In this document: piece by piece, positions 45,612 to 53,379 of the stretch
Layout: every line of letters begins with the position of its first letter
Position numbering within the stretch: the first letter of the stretch is position 1
Assembly: GCF_023238205.1 (NCBI RefSeq)
Contig: NZ_CP096659.1
Span: 1,815,626 to 1,879,625 of the forward strand
DNA: 64,000 nt
Origin: Halorussus limi
GTDB lineage: Archaea; Halobacteriota; Halobacteria; Halobacteriales; Haladaptataceae
Direction of reading: 5' to 3'
Program-made: the position numbers and the translations under genes
Notes under the pieces: model-generated
What the model was told of the DNA's origin: nothing
The model's database searches: none
What the model saw: only the letters and a program-made list of their open reading frames with translations

Positions 45612-45659
45612 GGTCACGGTCGAGTGACCGTAAGTAAGGTCGCGGTCAAGCGACCGCAC
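45612..45659 (+). repeat. Two tandem stem-loops with compensating base changes
   Basis: Two imperfect 22-bp copies, 26 bp apart. The first is GGTCAC-GGTCGA-GTGACC (45612-45629), the second GGTCGC-GGTCAA-GCGACC (45638-45655). Each forms a 6-bp stem with a 6-nt loop, and the A-T pair in copy 1 is a G-C pair in copy 2, so the pairing is kept while the sequence differs. They lie between a membrane gene and the pdxT promoter. Confidence 0.6.
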
Positions 45660-45713
45660 GTAGCCGATTGCCGAGACGCGCAACTTTTGAAGACCGACTC
45701 CGTACTCGCCGAC

Positions 45714-46337
45714 ATGACTCTCAAAGCGGGCGTCGTCGGAGTGCAGGGCGACGTGAGCGAACACGCCGAGGCCGTCCGGCGCGCGGGCGAGGCCCACGGC
45801 CGCGAGACCGAAGTCGTGGAGATTCGCGACAGCGGCCTCGCGCCCGAGTGCGACCTGCTCGTTCTGCCCGGCGGGGAATCGACCACCATCTCGCGCCTGC
45901 TCCGCGACGAGGGCATCGCCGCGGAGATAGTCGCCCACGTCGAGGCGGGCAAGCCGGTGTTGGCGACCTGCGCCGGCCTCATCGTCGCCGCCACCGACGC
46001 GGGCGACGACCGCGTTCGGACCCTCGACCTCGTGGACGCGACCGTCGAGCGCAACGCCTTCGGCCGCCAGAAGGACAGTTTCGAGGCTCCGCTGGCGGTC
46101 GAGGGACTGGACGAACCGTTCCCCGCCGTCTTCATCCGCGCACCGCTCATCGACGCGGTGGGCGAGGGCGTCGAGGTACTGGCCGAGTGGGACGGCCGCC
46201 CGGTCGCGATTCGGGACGGTCCGGTGGTCGCCACCTCGTTCCACCCCGAACTCACACCCGACTCGCGGATTCACGGACTGGCGTTCTTCGAGAACGACGG
46301 CGTGACCCTCCCCGAGCGACCGACCCCCGACCAGTAG
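45714..46337 (+). CDS. pdxT: Pyridoxal 5'-phosphate synthase glutaminase subunit
   Basis: 207 residues. Start MTLKAGVVGVQGDVSEHAEA, then the PdxT loop LLVLPGGESTTISRLL, the nucleophile region VLATCAGLIVAA (Cys), and the catalytic pair in VVATSFHPELTPD (His and Glu). This class I glutamine amidotransferase supplies ammonia to PdxS, which makes PLP from ribose 5-phosphate and glyceraldehyde 3-phosphate. pdxS is not in the window. The TATA-like AACTTTTG at 45682-45689 lies 27 nt before the ATG, so the longer ORF start at 45624 is rejected. Confidence 0.95.
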   Translation: MTLKAGVVGVQGDVSEHAEAVRRAGEAHGRETEVVEIRDSGLAPECDLLVLPGGESTTISRLLRDEGIAAEIVAHVEAGKPVLATCAGLIVAATDAGDDRVRTLDLVDATVERNAFGRQKDSFEAPLAVEGLDEPFPAVFIRAPLIDAVGEGVEVLAEWDGRPVAIRDGPVVATSFHPELTPDSRIHGLAFFENDGVTLPERPTPDQ

Positions 46338-46373
46338 GGCAGACTTTTCTTTCTGGCACCCGTCGGTAGGCGC

Positions 46374-46826
46374 ATGGACGTCGACATCGACGCAGTGCGA
46401 GTCGCGATGACCGACGAGGGGCCGGTACCGGTCGTCGTCCTCGCGCCGGACGACGACGGCGGCGTACTTCCCATCTTCATCGGGTTCGAGGAGGCCGTCA
46501 GCATCGCTCGCGGCGTGGAGGCCGAGGACATCGGCCGACCGCTGACCCACGACCTCACCCTCGACCTCGTGGAGGAACTCGGCGGGCGGGTCACCCGGGT
46601 CGTGGTCTCGGCGCTGGAGGACAACACCTACATCGCCGACCTCCACATCGACACGCCGCGCGGCGAGGCCGAAATCGACGCCCGGCCGAGCGACTCGCTG
46701 GCGCTCGCGGCCCGGACCAACGCGCCCATCGAGGTCGCCGACGACGTGTTCGAGTCCGGACGGCGCGACCCCGCGGAGTTCGACGAGTTACAGGACATCC
46801 AAGACGTGGCGGAGTTGGGACCATGA
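46374..46826 (+). CDS. DUF151 / bifunctional nuclease domain protein
   Basis: 150 residues. The DUF151 core is seen in VPVVVLAPDDDGGVLPIFIGFEEAVSI (quoted in part), RPLTHDLTLDLVEELGG, ALEDNTYIADLHI and DARPSDSLALAARTNAPI, the last being the hallmark. Plant members show DNase/RNase activity (bifunctional nuclease). The gene's stop overlaps the ATG of hisE (ATGA), so the two are translated together, a pairing seen in other haloarchaea as far as I recall. Confidence 0.87.
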   Translation: MDVDIDAVRVAMTDEGPVPVVVLAPDDDGGVLPIFIGFEEAVSIARGVEAEDIGRPLTHDLTLDLVEELGGRVTRVVVSALEDNTYIADLHIDTPRGEAEIDARPSDSLALAARTNAPIEVADDVFESGRRDPAEFDELQDIQDVAELGP

Positions 46827-47152
46827 CCGGCGGACCGACCGGCGAGTCGGCCGACGACGCCGAGGACACCGCGGCCGTCCTCGACGAACTGTTCGCGGTC
46901 GTGGAGGACCGCAAGGAGACCCTGCCCGACGAGTCGTACACCGCCTCGCTGTTCACCCACGAGAAGGGCGAGAACGCGGTGCTGGAGAAACTGGGCGAGG
47001 AGACCACCGAACTCCTGCTGGCCGCGAAGGACGACGACCGCGAGGAGATAGCCCACGAGAGCGCCGACATCGTGTATCACCTGCTCGTCCTGCTGTCGAT
47101 GAAGGAGATGGACCTCGCCGACCTGCGCGCGGAACTGCGCGAGCGTCGGTAA
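46823..47152 (+). CDS. hisE: Phosphoribosyl-ATP diphosphatase
   Basis: 109 residues. MazG-like all-helical fold with the HisE pattern: DELFAVVEDRKETLPDESYT, LFTHEKGENAVLEKLGEE (K-x-G-E-E metal site), and HESADIVYHLLVLLSM (E-x-x-D). It hydrolyses PR-ATP to PR-AMP in histidine biosynthesis. The first 18 residues are an acidic extension. Coupled to the DUF151 gene by a 4-bp overlap. Confidence 0.95.
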   Translation: MTGGPTGESADDAEDTAAVLDELFAVVEDRKETLPDESYTASLFTHEKGENAVLEKLGEETTELLLAAKDDDREEIAHESADIVYHLLVLLSMKEMDLADLRAELRERR

Positions 47153-47288
47153 CGCGGTCGGGTTTCGACTCGATTCTCTGGCGTTCGGTTTCTCGCGTTT
47201 CGACTTTCCTACCGTTCGCCAGTGGTCGGTGACTCGCTCGTACTCCGCCAGAATTGGCAATCACGCCGAACGAGAACGACTCCGAAAT

Positions 47289-47606
47289 CTACGACTCCAC
47301 CTTCTCGAACCGGTGCAACACGACGTCGCTGTCGTCGTCCCACTGGAAATCGTCGTGCGCCCGGTTCAGTATCTCGCGGTACTGCTCCAAGTCCCGCATG
47401 CCCTCCTTCCGGGCGTCTTCGTCGGTCAGGTCGCCGAGCGTCCGCTCGCGGACTTCCACGACCTCGAAGGCCTCGCCGTCCGCCTCGAACCGGTCGCCCT
47501 CCTCGGCGTACTGGCGTCCGCGGTGAATCTGTGTTATCTCGCCGTCTCTCGCGCCGCTTCGCATTCGGTCGTTCGGGAGCAGTGTGTCGGCTTCGATTTC
47601 GGCCAT
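47289..47606 (-). CDS. ASCH domain protein
   Basis: 105 residues from the ATG at 47606 (MAEIEADTLLPNDRMRSG). ASCH features include the beta strand GEITQIHRGRQYAEEGDRF, FEVVEVRERTLGDLTDEDARKEG and a C-terminal region ILNRAHDDFQWDDDSDVVLHRF. ASCH folds are related to PUA and bind RNA; some have ribonuclease or amidohydrolase activity. No catalytic residues can be assigned safely. The gene is divergent from the AIR-synthase-like gene, with 123 bp between. Confidence 0.82.
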   Translation of the reverse strand: MAEIEADTLLPNDRMRSGARDGEITQIHRGRQYAEEGDRFEADGEAFEVVEVRERTLGDLTDEDARKEGMRDLEQYREILNRAHDDFQWDDDSDVVLHRFEKVES

Positions 47607-47729
47607 GGTCGTGCGTTCGGACCGGACCGGGAAAGTGGTTCGGTCCGTTCGAGTCGCCCGGCCCGCTCGCTCGGACTCGCGCGCTTCGGAACCAGCACCG
47701 ATTAGTCCGCGCCGACACAACCCCCGCCA

Positions 47730-48749
47730 ATGACCGACCTCGGCAAGGTAGACCGCGCGTTCTTCGACCGGTACATCTACCCCAACCTCGGGGCCGACCG
47801 CGACGACGTGGCGCTCGGACCGCAACACGGCGTGGACTTCGGCGTCGTGGAGGTCGGCGGACGGGCGGTCGTCCTCGCGAGCGACCCCCTCTCGCTCGTC
47901 CCGGCGCTGGGGTTCGAGAAGGCCGGGTGGTTCGCGGTCCACGTCGCGCTCTCGGACGCCGCGGTCTCCGGAATCCCGCCCTCGCACCTCTCGGTCACGT
48001 TCACGCTCCCGCCCGAGATGACCGACGAGGAGTTCGGCGCGGTCTGGGAGGCGTTCGACCGCGAGGCCAGCGAACTCGGGGTCAGCGTCGTGACGGGCCA
48101 CACCGCCCGCTACGGCGGGTGTCGGTACCCGTGGGTCGGCGGCGCGACCACGCTGGCGGTCGGCGACCCCGAGGAGGTGGTCCGGCCCGACGGCGCGACG
48201 CCGGGCGACCGCCTCCTCGTGACGAAGGGTCCCGCGGTCGAAGTCGCTGGTTTTCTGGTCACGCTGTTCGAGGACGCGGTGGACCTCCCCGATTCGACCG
48301 TCGAGGCGGCCAAGGAGCGGTTCTGGGACATGAGCCCGGTCCGGGACGCGCTGACCGCCGCGGCCGCCGGTCCCGTCACCGCGATGCACGACGCGACCGA
48401 GGGCGGCCTCCGGGGCGCGCTGGTCGAACTCGCCGAGGCGGGCGGCGTCCGCCTCGACGTGAACTCGTCGGCGGTACCCGTCTTGCCGGGCGTCGCGGAG
48501 TCGTGCGACTTCTTCGGCATCGACCCGTGGGCCGCGACGAGCGAGGGGACGCTCCTGCTGACGGTCGAGTCCGGCGGCGCGGCGGACGTGCTGGACGCCC
48601 TCGAATCCGAGGGTATCCCGGCGGCCGAAATCGGCGAGGTCCGGGAGGGAGAGGGCGTCTTCGTGGACGGCGAGCGCGCCCGGAAACCCGAGTCCGACCC
48701 CTCGTGGGCGGTCTTCGAGGAGTACGCAGAGAAAGTCGGCTTGGAGTGA
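47730..48749 (+). CDS. AIR synthase-related (HypE/ThiL/PurM-fold) protein
   Basis: 339 residues. PurM-like two-domain ATP-binding fold: VVLASDPLSLVPALGF (metal-binding Asp), GWFAVHVALSDAAVSGIPP, the HTARYGG loop near residue 130, and the C-terminal-domain motif TAMHDATEGGLRGALVELAEA. This pattern is closest to HypE-like hydrogenase maturation proteins, but no hydrogenase genes are present and haloarchaea lack [NiFe] hydrogenases, so another role is likely. It is a stand-alone gene with its own upstream region. Confidence 0.8.
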   Translation: MTDLGKVDRAFFDRYIYPNLGADRDDVALGPQHGVDFGVVEVGGRAVVLASDPLSLVPALGFEKAGWFAVHVALSDAAVSGIPPSHLSVTFTLPPEMTDEEFGAVWEAFDREASELGVSVVTGHTARYGGCRYPWVGGATTLAVGDPEEVVRPDGATPGDRLLVTKGPAVEVAGFLVTLFEDAVDLPDSTVEAAKERFWDMSPVRDALTAAAAGPVTAMHDATEGGLRGALVELAEAGGVRLDVNSSAVPVLPGVAESCDFFGIDPWAATSEGTLLLTVESGGAADVLDALESEGIPAAEIGEVREGEGVFVDGERARKPESDPSWAVFEEYAEKVGLE

Positions 48750-48801
48750 GCGCGGTCGGTGGGCACCGGGATTTATCGGGGACATCGACGTACTCGCGGA
48801 C

Positions 48802-49206
48802 GTGAAACGCGTCTGGTTCGCGGTCGTCGGCGTCTTTTTCGCCCTCTTCGGCGTCGGGTTCCTCGCAGCGTTCGGCGTCGAATCGCTGGCGGACCCGACC
48901 GCGCTGGCGACGCTCGCGCTCTGGTTCGGCGCGTCGGCGCTGTACGTCCTCGGCGGTCTCGACGCCCCGGTCGGGGACCTCCGGTGGTACCAGTCTGTCG
49001 GTCTCGGGAACGTCTGTCTCGGCCTCCAGATGGTCGTGCGGGTGCCCTCCGAACTGGCCGGAGTGTCCGGCGACTTCGAACCTCTACTCGCCGCGCTCGC
49101 CGGGGGAGTGGGCGGCCTGACGCTGGCGTACATCGGTCTCGACTGGTTCCGCGGCGGTCGCCACTTCGACCTCTCGGCGTTCGAGGAGTCGCCGACCAAC
49201 GCTTAA
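48802..49206 (+). CDS. Predicted membrane protein, function unknown
   Basis: 134 residues from a GTG at 48802. Four hydrophobic helices (VWFAVVGVFFALFGVGFLAAF, ALWFGASALYVLGGL, LGNVCLGLQMVVRV, LLAALAGGVGGLTLAYIGL). The TATA-like ATTTATC at 48772-48778 lies 27 nt before the GTG, supporting a leaderless GTG start. No family recognised. The C-terminus is short and charged. Confidence 0.7.
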   Translation: MKRVWFAVVGVFFALFGVGFLAAFGVESLADPTALATLALWFGASALYVLGGLDAPVGDLRWYQSVGLGNVCLGLQMVVRVPSELAGVSGDFEPLLAALAGGVGGLTLAYIGLDWFRGGRHFDLSAFEESPTNA

Positions 49207-49221
49207 CCGCGCGGAGAACGT

Positions 49222-49599
49222 ATGCGGACCGGTATGACGAACTGGTACGCGGTCGGCGTCGGATTCGTCGTCATGAGCGTGGTCGGCATAGTCGGTCTCG
49301 CCGTCCCGGGACTCGGCCAACTCACCGCGGGACTGGTCGGCGGGTTCGTCGCCGGGTACGTGGCCGCGGGCGGGGCCGGACGCGGGGCGTGGCACGGCCT
49401 GCTCGCGGGGTCGCTCGGGGGAATCTTCGTCGCGGCCGTCCTCGGCGTCGCGGTCACCGCCGCCGGCGTGGCCGGGTTCGGTCCCTTCGGGTCGCTCCTC
49501 GGCGGCGGGGCGTTCCTCGTCGTCCTTCTCGTCGCGCTCGTGATGGGACTGGAGAGCGCGCTCGCCGGGGCGCTCGGCGGGTGGATAGCCGAGGAGTGA
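49222..49599 (+). CDS. DUF5518-type small membrane protein
   Basis: 125 residues with four Gly/Ala-rich helices (VGVGFVVMSVVGIVGLAVPG, GLVGGFVAGYVAAGGAG, GSLGGIFVAAVLGVAVTAAG, VVLLVALVMGLESALAG). The glycine-zipper repeats and the ending GALGGWIAEE match haloarchaeal DUF5518. It starts 16 bp after the previous membrane gene and is probably in one transcript with it. A start at the internal ATG (MTNWYAV) is also possible. Function unknown. Confidence 0.8.
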   Translation: MRTGMTNWYAVGVGFVVMSVVGIVGLAVPGLGQLTAGLVGGFVAGYVAAGGAGRGAWHGLLAGSLGGIFVAAVLGVAVTAAGVAGFGPFGSLLGGGAFLVVLLVALVMGLESALAGALGGWIAEE

Positions 49600-49658
49600 G
49601 TCACCGGAAAGGGGCCGAGGAATCGGGGGACCGGCGACGCCCAGATTTTCCGCGAGCA

Positions 49659-49691
49659 GTTACCCTCGGTAACTAGATTGGTACGGGTAAC
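49659..49691 (+). promoter_or_regulatory. Operator-like palindrome abutting the HxlR gene promoter
   Basis: GTTACC-CTC-GGTAAC (49659-49673) is a perfect 15-bp inverted repeat. A further GGTAAC half-site lies at 49686-49691 and runs directly into the TATA box (CTTTTAG, 49691-49697). The HxlR start ATG at 49722 is 27 nt after that box. Regulators of this family often control their own gene, so this is a plausible autoregulatory site. Confidence 0.55.
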
Positions 49692-49721
49692 TTTTAGACG
49701 GCGGGCCGAGTACCTGCGCCC

Positions 49722-50096
49722 ATGAGCGACGCCGACGAGCGACTCTCGGTGTGGTGCGCCGGAAAGGACTGGTGTCCCATCACCTCGACCGCGACGTTGA
49801 TCGGGAAGAAGTGGCACCCCGTGGTCGTCCACCGACTCCTTCAGGGCGGCCCGATGGGGTTCAACGAACTCAAAGACGACGTGGACGGCATCTCCAGCAA
49901 GGTCCTCTCGGACAGCCTCGACGACCTCGAAGAGAAGCGACTGGTAAACCGCGAAATCGTGAGCGAGAAACCGGTTCGAGTGCAATACTCGCTGACCGAG
50001 CGCGGCGAGTCGCTCGAATCGCTCATCGAGGAGATGCACGACTGGGGTGCCGAACACCTCACTCCGGCCGACGAGAAGGACGGCGCCATCTCGTGA
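49722..50096 (+). CDS. HxlR family winged-helix regulator
   Basis: 124 residues. The HxlR pattern is clear: LIGKKWHPVVVHRLLQGGPMGFNEL (quoted here as LIGKKWHPVVVHRLL and GPMGFNELKDDV), then GISSKVLSDSLDDLEEKRLVNRE and the wing VRVQYSLTERGESLESLI. Two cysteines at residues 11 and 16 (WCAGKDWCPI) flank the first helix and could form a redox or metal switch, as in HypR/QorR-type members. A palindrome just upstream of the promoter may be its own binding site. Confidence 0.9.
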   Translation: MSDADERLSVWCAGKDWCPITSTATLIGKKWHPVVVHRLLQGGPMGFNELKDDVDGISSKVLSDSLDDLEEKRLVNREIVSEKPVRVQYSLTERGESLESLIEEMHDWGAEHLTPADEKDGAIS

Positions 50097-50435
50097 CTTC
50101 GACGCGATAGCGGTCGAACTCCTTCGCCGAACCGACACTCGGGGAAACTGCCGATTTACGGTCCGAGAGCGGTTGCTAGTTTTCTGTCCGAAACAGAGGT
50201 GAGGAGTCTGATGGTTCGACGAGCGACGAATCCGGCCAACGCGACGAGCAACCGCCTCTGAGTCGCCCCTTCTCGCCGGAAATACCTGATTTCATATCGC
50301 AACAAATGATTTATCGCGGGTTCGCGCGCCGGGTCGAGGGGGAGACGGTGCCGGGCGCGAAGTCGAGAGGACGCCGACTCCGCGGTCCCCGACCTCGCGT
50401 ACGTTTAAACCGGAGAAAGTGACGAACCTCGCTCG
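50097..50435. other. Intergenic region, no gene supported
   Basis: About 340 bp between the HxlR and DUF6735 genes. The first part is GC-rich without a coding bias. An AT-rich patch (ATTTCATATCGCAACAAATGATTTATCG) spans about 50290-50317 and may be a termination or promoter area. A clear TATA-like CGTTTAAAC at 50401-50409 lies 27 nt before the DUF6735 start. A 16-codon ATG ORF near 50212 exists but is not supported as a gene. Confidence 0.5.
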
Positions 50436-51017
50436 ATGGGACACCGCGCACTCCTCGCCTATCGACGCGACGACGCGACCGACCGCTCGACTGACGACGC
50501 AGGCGATTCCGCGGCCGAACGCGGCGACTCCGCCGACCCTCCCGACGCCGCCTACGACCTCCACCGCTCGCACTGGGGCGGCGCTGAGTTCGCACTCCTC
50601 GACCGCATCTCGGCCGACGCGCCTTACGCCGCCGACACGCGATTCGCGGTGGACCCCGAGCCGATAGCGACCGCTCGCTCGCTGGCCGACGCTGCGGCGA
50701 ACCACCTCGATTTCCTCCACCACGAGGCGTTCTACCGCGTCTCCGCGGACTACCGGCCCACCGCGTTCCACCCGGTCTGGTTCGGTCTGGAAGTCGACAG
50801 CGATACCGTCGAGCGGAGTGAGACGGTCGGACACGGCGCGCTGGTCGAAGCGGTCCCCGAAGACGCGAACTACTTCCGCGGGTGGGTCCGGGGGACGAAG
50901 GCGGTCGTCGGGGAGATGGTGGACCGCGGGGCGCTCGGCCGCGGCGCGGCCGCCGATTACCTCGCCGACCGCGTTCGCTCGTGGACCGACGACCGGGAGG
51001 TGATTCTCCCCGGCTAA
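50436..51017 (+). CDS. DUF6735 family protein
   Basis: 193 residues beginning MGHRALLAYRRDDAT, the typical start of the haloarchaeal DUF6735 family (M-G-H-R-A-L-x-A-Y). A charged low-complexity insert (DDAGDSAAERGDSADPPDAA) follows, then YDLHRSHWGGAEFALL and FHPVWFGLEVDSDTVE. The family has no assigned function. The start is leaderless relative to the CGTTTAAAC box. Confidence 0.8.
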   Translation: MGHRALLAYRRDDATDRSTDDAGDSAAERGDSADPPDAAYDLHRSHWGGAEFALLDRISADAPYAADTRFAVDPEPIATARSLADAAANHLDFLHHEAFYRVSADYRPTAFHPVWFGLEVDSDTVERSETVGHGALVEAVPEDANYFRGWVRGTKAVVGEMVDRGALGRGAAADYLADRVRSWTDDREVILPG

Positions 51018-51089
51018 TCCGCGCTCGGACGGTCCTGCCACCCGACCGACACGCGCCGCTTTAGTGCGCTCGCCGCCTACCTACTGCCA

Positions 51090-51833
51090 GTGACACTCGC
51101 AGACGGCGACCCCGCGGCGGCCGACGCGCTCCACCGGCCCGACCCCGAGACGGCCCGCCAGCGCATCGCGACCGCCATCGACCGCGCCGACATGATAACC
51201 GTCTTCGGACGCTGTACGGTCGAGTACGAGGGCCGGGCCGCCAGCCACCTCGGGCCGGGCGACAGACTGGTCGTCCTCAAACCCGACGGCACCGCGCTGG
51301 TCCACACCGACGAGGGCCAAAAGCCGGTCAACTGGCAACCGCCGGGGTGCGCCCACGAGGTCCGCCTCGCCGACGGCGAGGTCCGAATCGAGAGCCGCCG
51401 GACCGGCCCGGAGGAGGAACTGACGGTCGCCTTCGAGCGGGTCGAGCAGGTCTCGACGTTCGACGTGACCGACGAGCGCGACCTCTCGCTGTCGGGCACC
51501 GAGGAGGACCTCCGCCAGCGGATTCTGGACGACCCGGGCCTCGTCGAGGAGGGATTCGAACCCCTCGCCACCGAGCGCGAGACGCCCGCCGGAGCGGTCG
51601 ACATCTACGGCAAGGACCGCGAGGGCGCGACGGTCGTCGTGGAACTCAAGCGCAAGCGCGTCGGCCCGGACGCGGTGGGCCAACTCGACCGGTACGTCGA
51701 GGCGCTGGAGCGGGACCTGCACGCCGACGCCGAGATTCGCGGGATTCTCGTCTCGCCCTCGGTGACGGAACGCGCGAGGACGCTACTCGGCGAGAAGGGG
51801 TTGGAGTTCGTGTCGTTGGGGCCGCCGGAGTGA
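51090..51833 (+). CDS. nucS: Endonuclease NucS
   Basis: 247 residues from the GTG at 51090, a normal length for NucS. The N-terminal half-barrel has VFGRCTVEYEGRAASHLGPGDR and TALVHTDEGQKPVNWQPPG (the W-Q-P-P-G DNA-binding loop). The C-terminal RecB-like nuclease shows AGAVDIYGKDREGATVVVELKRKRV: catalytic Asp, then the E-x-K pair. NucS/EndoMS cleaves both strands at mismatches or trims flaps and is stimulated by PCNA. No obvious PCNA-interaction motif is visible at the C-terminus (LEFVSLGPPE). A PCNA-type clamp and mutS lie within 5 kb. Confidence 0.94.
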   Translation: MTLADGDPAAADALHRPDPETARQRIATAIDRADMITVFGRCTVEYEGRAASHLGPGDRLVVLKPDGTALVHTDEGQKPVNWQPPGCAHEVRLADGEVRIESRRTGPEEELTVAFERVEQVSTFDVTDERDLSLSGTEEDLRQRILDDPGLVEEGFEPLATERETPAGAVDIYGKDREGATVVVELKRKRVGPDAVGQLDRYVEALERDLHADAEIRGILVSPSVTERARTLLGEKGLEFVSLGPPE

Positions 51834-51849
51834 GCCTCCGACCCGACGC

Positions 51850-52419
51850 TCAGAAGTTGGTCACCTTCGACTGAATCCGCCCGTCGTCGACCTCCGGCGT
51901 GGAGTCGTCGGCGTCTCGGAAGTACCGGGCCAACTCGTCCATCCGCACTTCGTCGCTCTCGTGGAGGAACGCTATTTCGGTGAGTGACAGGCTCTCTCCC
52001 CGCTCTAGCTTGTGTCGCAACTGTTCGGCGGTGAGCGACTGGAACGTCAGGTCGAGTCGCACCGTCGCGGCCCGGTCGTCACTCGCCTCCGCGAGGTTGA
52101 CCGCCTCGCTAAGGACCGTCTCGAACTCGAGGTCGGTGTCCTTGGTTACTCGGTAGAGGAAGGCGACGGCGGACACCAGCGCGTCGAACGCTTCGGTACC
52201 GTCCGCGCTCTCGAACTGATTCTCTACGACGAGTCGCCGGTCTCGCTCCGAGAGACACTCTACGAGCACCTCGAAGTCGAGAATCGCGTCGTGAATACGT
52301 TCGCGAATTCTCGCCCGTGCATTCCGCTCGGATTGGACGCTTGCGAACTCCGTCTCGCCGCGTAGGTACGCTCGGTCGGCCTTACTCAAGATACCGCGGT
52401 CTCGCTCATCTCCACTCAT
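51850..52419 (-). CDS. Haloarchaeal hypothetical protein with ILSKADRAYLRGE start
   Basis: 189 residues, acidic, predicted mostly helical. The N-terminus RDRGILSKADRAYLRGETE followed by RNARARIRERIHDAILDF is a module I have seen in several uncharacterised haloarchaeal proteins. The second half includes LTFQSLTAEQLRHKLERGESLSLTEIAFLHES. No catalytic motif is visible. It is divergent from the PCNA-like gene with 120 bp of AT-rich sequence between, and convergent with nucS. A role linked to those genes is only positional. Confidence 0.7.
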   Translation of the reverse strand: MSGDERDRGILSKADRAYLRGETEFASVQSERNARARIRERIHDAILDFEVLVECLSERDRRLVVENQFESADGTEAFDALVSAVAFLYRVTKDTDLEFETVLSEAVNLAEASDDRAATVRLDLTFQSLTAEQLRHKLERGESLSLTEIAFLHESDEVRMDELARYFRDADDSTPEVDDGRIQSKVTNF

Positions 52420-52539
52420 ACTCCGTATTGGGTTATAGCCTCGATTATAGGGATAAAAATATAACTGGTTTCTGATTATGTATCTGTTTATACACCTAAT
52501 GCTTATATGTCTGCTCTCTGACTCTACCGACGCCCAATC
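52420..52539. promoter_or_regulatory. AT-rich divergent promoter region of the clamp gene
   Basis: A 120-bp stretch far richer in A/T than its flanks separates two divergent genes. It contains several TATA-like elements; GCTTATATG at about 52501-52509 fits a transcript start near 52535 for the clamp gene. ATAAAAATATAAC at 52453-52465 may serve the minus-strand gene. Confidence 0.5.
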
Positions 52540-53346
52540 ATGAGCGAATCAGCTCCGGACACGAATTCCAGCGACGCGGCCGACGCACCGACGCGACCGT
52601 TCCGTGCTATCGTGGACGCCGACGCGATACAGATGGCCGTCGAGTTGGTCGACGCGCTGTTCGACGAGTGTCACCTCCGTTTGGAAGCGGAGGGCCTCAG
52701 AATGGCTGGCGTCGACCCGGCGACGGTCGCTTCGGTCGAACTCACCCTCGGACGCGCCGCGTTCGAGTCGTACGAGACTACCGGCGTCCACACCGGTGTG
52801 GACCTCTCTCGCCTCGGGGACGTGGTTCAGATGGCCGACAGCGGTCAACTCGTGGAGTTCGACCTCGCGTCAGAGACGCGCACGCTCGAAATCCACATCG
52901 ACGGCCTAGAGTACACGCTCGCGCTGCTCGACCCGGAGACGATTCGACGGCCGCCCGATAGTCCGAGCGGCGGATTCGACTTCGCCGGAGAGGTGGTCGC
53001 GGACGCCGACGACTTCGACCGGGCCGTCCGGGCCGCGGACATGGTCTCGAACCACCTCGCGCTCGGCATCGACGACGACGAGGACGCCTTTTACGTCGAG
53101 GCGACGGGCGACACCGACGACGTGTCGCTGGCGCTCCCCGCCGAAGACCTCGCGGACCTGACCACGGGCGAGGCCCACTCGCTGTTCTCGCTCGACTATC
53201 TGACTGCCATCGACCGCGCGATGCCCACGGACGCAGAAATTCGGCTCCGCCTCGGAATCGAGCAACCGGCCACTATCGCGTACGAGTTCGCCGACGGCGC
53301 GGGGTCGGTCGAGTACGTCGTCGCGCCGCGAATCTCCTCGCACTGA
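52540..53346 (+). CDS. PCNA-type sliding clamp with N-terminal extension
   Basis: 268 residues, against about 247 for canonical haloarchaeal PCNA. A 20-residue acidic extension (SESAPDTNSSDAADAPTR) precedes PFRAIVDADAIQMAVELVD. Clamp hallmarks are kept: LRMAGVDPATVASVELTL, FESYE, GVDLSRLGDVV, IDGLEYTLALLDPETIR, YVEATGDTDDVSLAL, HSLFSLDYL and the end VVAPRISSH. The inter-domain loop after DPETIRRPP reads DSPSGGFDFAG and differs from the usual DIPDLDL-type loop that holds PIP peptides. It may be a second clamp or the main one in a divergent lineage. It lies between nucS and mutS. Confidence 0.88.
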   Translation: MSESAPDTNSSDAADAPTRPFRAIVDADAIQMAVELVDALFDECHLRLEAEGLRMAGVDPATVASVELTLGRAAFESYETTGVHTGVDLSRLGDVVQMADSGQLVEFDLASETRTLEIHIDGLEYTLALLDPETIRRPPDSPSGGFDFAGEVVADADDFDRAVRAADMVSNHLALGIDDDEDAFYVEATGDTDDVSLALPAEDLADLTTGEAHSLFSLDYLTAIDRAMPTDAEIRLRLGIEQPATIAYEFADGAGSVEYVVAPRISSH

Positions 53347-53379
53347 CTCTCCGACGGACCGTCCGCTTTCCGGTGGCGG

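Noticed and set aside
50212-50265. 16-codon ORF MVRRATNPANATSNRL
   Set aside because: Too short and without promoter or family support.
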